64,000 bases of DNA from Henckelia pumila. Its lineage: Eukaryota; Streptophyta; Magnoliopsida; Lamiales; Gesneriaceae. The stretch covers positions 92,894,151-92,958,150 of the forward strand of contig NC_133120.1 of the NCBI RefSeq assembly GCF_033568475.1, in the 5' to 3' direction. Below are positions 61,965 to 64,000 of the stretch, piece by piece (positions within the stretch are counted from its first letter, which is position 1; each line of letters begins with the position of its first letter). The notes under the pieces were generated by a model. That model was not told the DNA's origin and did not search any database. It was given only the letters and a program-made list of their open reading frames with translations. The position numbers were made by a program, and so were the translations under genes.

Positions 61965-63429
61965 TCCACATATATATATCTCAAATCAACAATGGTCATT
62001 CCATGAGAATTCTAATTTAAGAATGAAATTTATCATAAAACCAAATAGAGATAAGATGATCGTTCATGCTAGTCATATCACTTCGAACTCCAATACTATA
62101 TATAAATACTTTTTGTCGAACAAAGTGATAGTACAATTCATATTCACCTAAATATAGGAGTATAAACTTTGGAAAGAACAAGCATTGGCAGGGAAAAGAA
62201 AATCATACCATGAAAATTTGATTTCTTGATCAAAAGATACACGGCCTCGATAAAAATAGAAGATTGGATTGTTTTTTAATGATGAATAGCTACACTAGTG
62301 ACCTATAGAATAGGATGAATTACACTTGGTGGGGGAGCAAACTTTACTACTCTGAAATTTAAGGATTTATGGTGAGTGGTTAAAGGTGTAGAAGAAGGGG
62401 AGAGGGGTGATCAAGAAATTAATTAATGTAGAGTTGGGTTAATTAAATGGCATTTAACAAGACAAACATTGGGCATGACGAGTGACGACACAACATCCAC
62501 TCACTCTACTTAGTAGATTAAGGGCAAAAACCCATAATTTATGTGCCATCGGTTTGTCTTTTTCAACAAGAAAGAGGCGTGAAAATGACCCCTAAAGATG
62601 ACCTACTATATAAGTGTAATGTATATGGCAACTTTTTTTTTTGTCATTTTTACTTTCTTCTTCTTGACGTTTAGGGAAAGTGCCACAAATTTCGATAAGT
62701 TATGGGCAATTATGATGTTTAACGTTTGACGATAAGCTATTGGCTTTGTTCGAAAATTCTACGTTACACCGGCCCAAACATTTGGCGTGTGACTCACATG
62801 CAATGTATGGTTATGTTGCTATACCGAGTGAAGCATTTGGCGTGTTATTGCATGGTTATGTTGCTATACCGAGTGAAGCATTTGGCGTGTGAGTAACACA
62901 ATGTATGATGATTATGAACACAGTGAATCATAGAATTTCCCAGCCTTGTTCTAGAACGCCAGGTAATATTGATTTTCTTTTGTTGTTTTTTTCAAAAAAT
63001 ACATTAGGCAGATGAGTATTCGATGATAATAATGATGTGATGTATCCTGTCAAAAAAAATGATGTGATGTATAATTGGACAGGCAAAAAAGATGTAAGGT
63101 TTTGGAATCATAAAAATATGTTTTGGGGAAAAGGTTTTCAAGAAATAGGGTGAAAATGGTTTGTTTCCGGAAATGAAACCAAAAGTCGTGTCTTTGGATG
63201 TCAGAAAATGCGACCAAAATGGTCCCAAAAACCTCATTAATAAGCTTAAAACACTTCGACAAAAATACATTCTCTGCAAATTGGTCCATCGATCTTGCAA
63301 GAGCATACTTCACTACAAATCTCATAAATCCCACTCGAGACCGAAACAGGGTGCGAACCTGTTTATCCTGATGGCATCTGATAAAAGATTTGATATAAGC
63401 AGCCTGGTTCAGATTCAAACTAATTCCGC
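61965..63429. other. Intergenic region and 3' UTR of the right-edge gene
   Basis: Mostly AT-rich non-coding DNA with a tandem duplication at 62807-62891. The sequence just below 63430 is the likely 3' UTR of the minus-strand gene at the window edge. Confidence 0.5.
62807..62891. repeat. Tandem duplication, period 45 bp
   Basis: The segment atggttatgttgctatacc...gcatttggcgtgt occurs at 62807 and 62852. A third partial match (catttggcgtgtga) lies just upstream at about 62779. It is intergenic. Confidence 0.8.
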
Positions 63430-64000
63430 CTACTGTTCCGGCTCGGCTGTCTCCTCCTTATCAGGGTCTTCCTCCTCTTCCTCTTTCTTTTCTTCCTCCT
63501 CTTCCTCATCTTCTTCTGGTGGATCAGCTGGCATTGGTGGTGGCAATGGAGTTTTCATTGGGCTGAACTGCGGAAAAATGTCAGGTCTCCTTCCTGGTTT
63601 CGGCCTATCCCACTCCTGAAAATGATTGAAACAAGCTTGTTTCAAATCTTCTGCTATAGTTGAACATTTTATCACATATCCCTTAAATGAATGGATTTCA
63701 CCACAAGTTTGGTTTGCATTTAGATGAATATCCAATTAGCCAACGTGGAAGATACAATACCAAATGTTGCAAGGGAGTTCATTTGTGAAATCTTGCCTAT
63801 TGAAATTCCCACTCTAATTCTTACTCTCAGCAAAAATAGAAAGAAAACATAACACAACATGAATTATTATTATTATTTTTAGAAAAAACAAGCCTCGCTT
63901 CTTTATGTTGATAAATGCCAATATGTGAACCGTGGTCCAAAAGAGGATGTTGGTAAGTATCATCCAAATTCCAAAGCATGTTGATGAAAGATCTATTGAA
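63430..64000 (-). CDS. Unrecognised protein, last two exons, acidic C-terminal tail (partial at window edge)
   Basis: Two in-phase exons lie on the minus strand. The edge exon 64000-63890 encodes 37 residues (FNRSFINMLWNLDDTYQHPL...HKEARL). The final exon 63615-63430 encodes EWDRPKPGRRPDIFPQFSPM, a Pro-rich segment (TPLPPPMPADPP) and a long Glu/Lys tail ending ETAEPEQ. The 274-bp gap has GT and AG borders and both sides are in phase 0. The first segment has the look of a conserved folded domain, while the tail is probably disordered. I cannot name the family. The gene continues beyond the window. Confidence 0.7.

Noticed and set aside
63050-63418. 122-codon minus-strand ORF directly below the right-edge gene
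   Set aside because: It begins 12 bases after that gene's stop codon, so it is most likely 3' UTR; the product resembles no known family.

Overview
This window is nuclear DNA of a flowering plant, almost certainly a eudicot. Genes have GT-AG introns, intergenic DNA is AT-rich, and the gene families are plant ones: a SYS1 Golgi protein, prolamin-like secreted proteins, an HSP110-class HSP70-15, a DUF630/DUF632 protein and an IST1-like protein. The middle is filled with nested plant LTR retrotransposons. A Lamiales-like source is possible, but I cannot fix the species.

Layout. 0.25-4.2 kb (+): SYS1 in three exons; its 2.2-kb last intron holds a 320-bp tandem duplication and Tourist-like MITEs. 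5.1-10.6 kb (-): two paralogous secreted proteins, each built of three six-cysteine prolamin-like modules. One carries a roughly 600-residue Pro/Ser-rich repeat where its sister has a linker of about 20 residues. 12.1-17.5 kb (-): HSP70-15-type chaperone, nine coding exons, 840 aa, with a heat-shock-element-like site upstream. 18.6-22.7 kb (-): DUF630/DUF632 protein, four coding exons, 743 aa, with an N-myristoylation motif. 23.6-26.3 kb (-): IST1-like ESCRT regulator whose reading frame is interrupted before the last exon in this assembly. 27.05-27.98 kb: non-autonomous hAT-like transposon with a perfect 8-bp target duplication and a tRNA-SINE-like promoter inside.

28.77-57.98 kb is one 29.2-kb nested retroelement block bounded by the 5-bp duplication CATGC. 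The outer element is a Ty3/gypsy element of the Tat lineage (667-bp LTRs; protease, RT, RNase H, a second archaeal-type RNase H, integrase, a ~60-bp tandem repeat, and an antisense coding region). Inside its gag-protease part lies an inverted tandem array of a gag-only LTR element with three LTRs and a 3,681-bp period. Inside its 3' part lies a young Ty1/copia element with 1,866-bp LTRs. By LTR divergence judged by eye, the Tat element is older (about 2%) and the copia insertion very recent (about 0.3%). All are broken fossils, although the copia copy is close to whole.

58.0-63.4 kb is mostly AT-rich intergenic DNA with short local duplications and one doubtful small ORF. The right edge (63.4-64.0 kb, -) holds the last two exons of an unrecognised protein with a long acidic tail; it continues beyond the window.

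The host genes do not form a pathway. They are ordinary dispersed plant genes, apart from the tandem prolamin-like pair. The most unusual points are the repeat-expanded prolamin-like protein, the three-LTR array, the antisense coding region of the Tat element, and the disrupted IST1-like frame.
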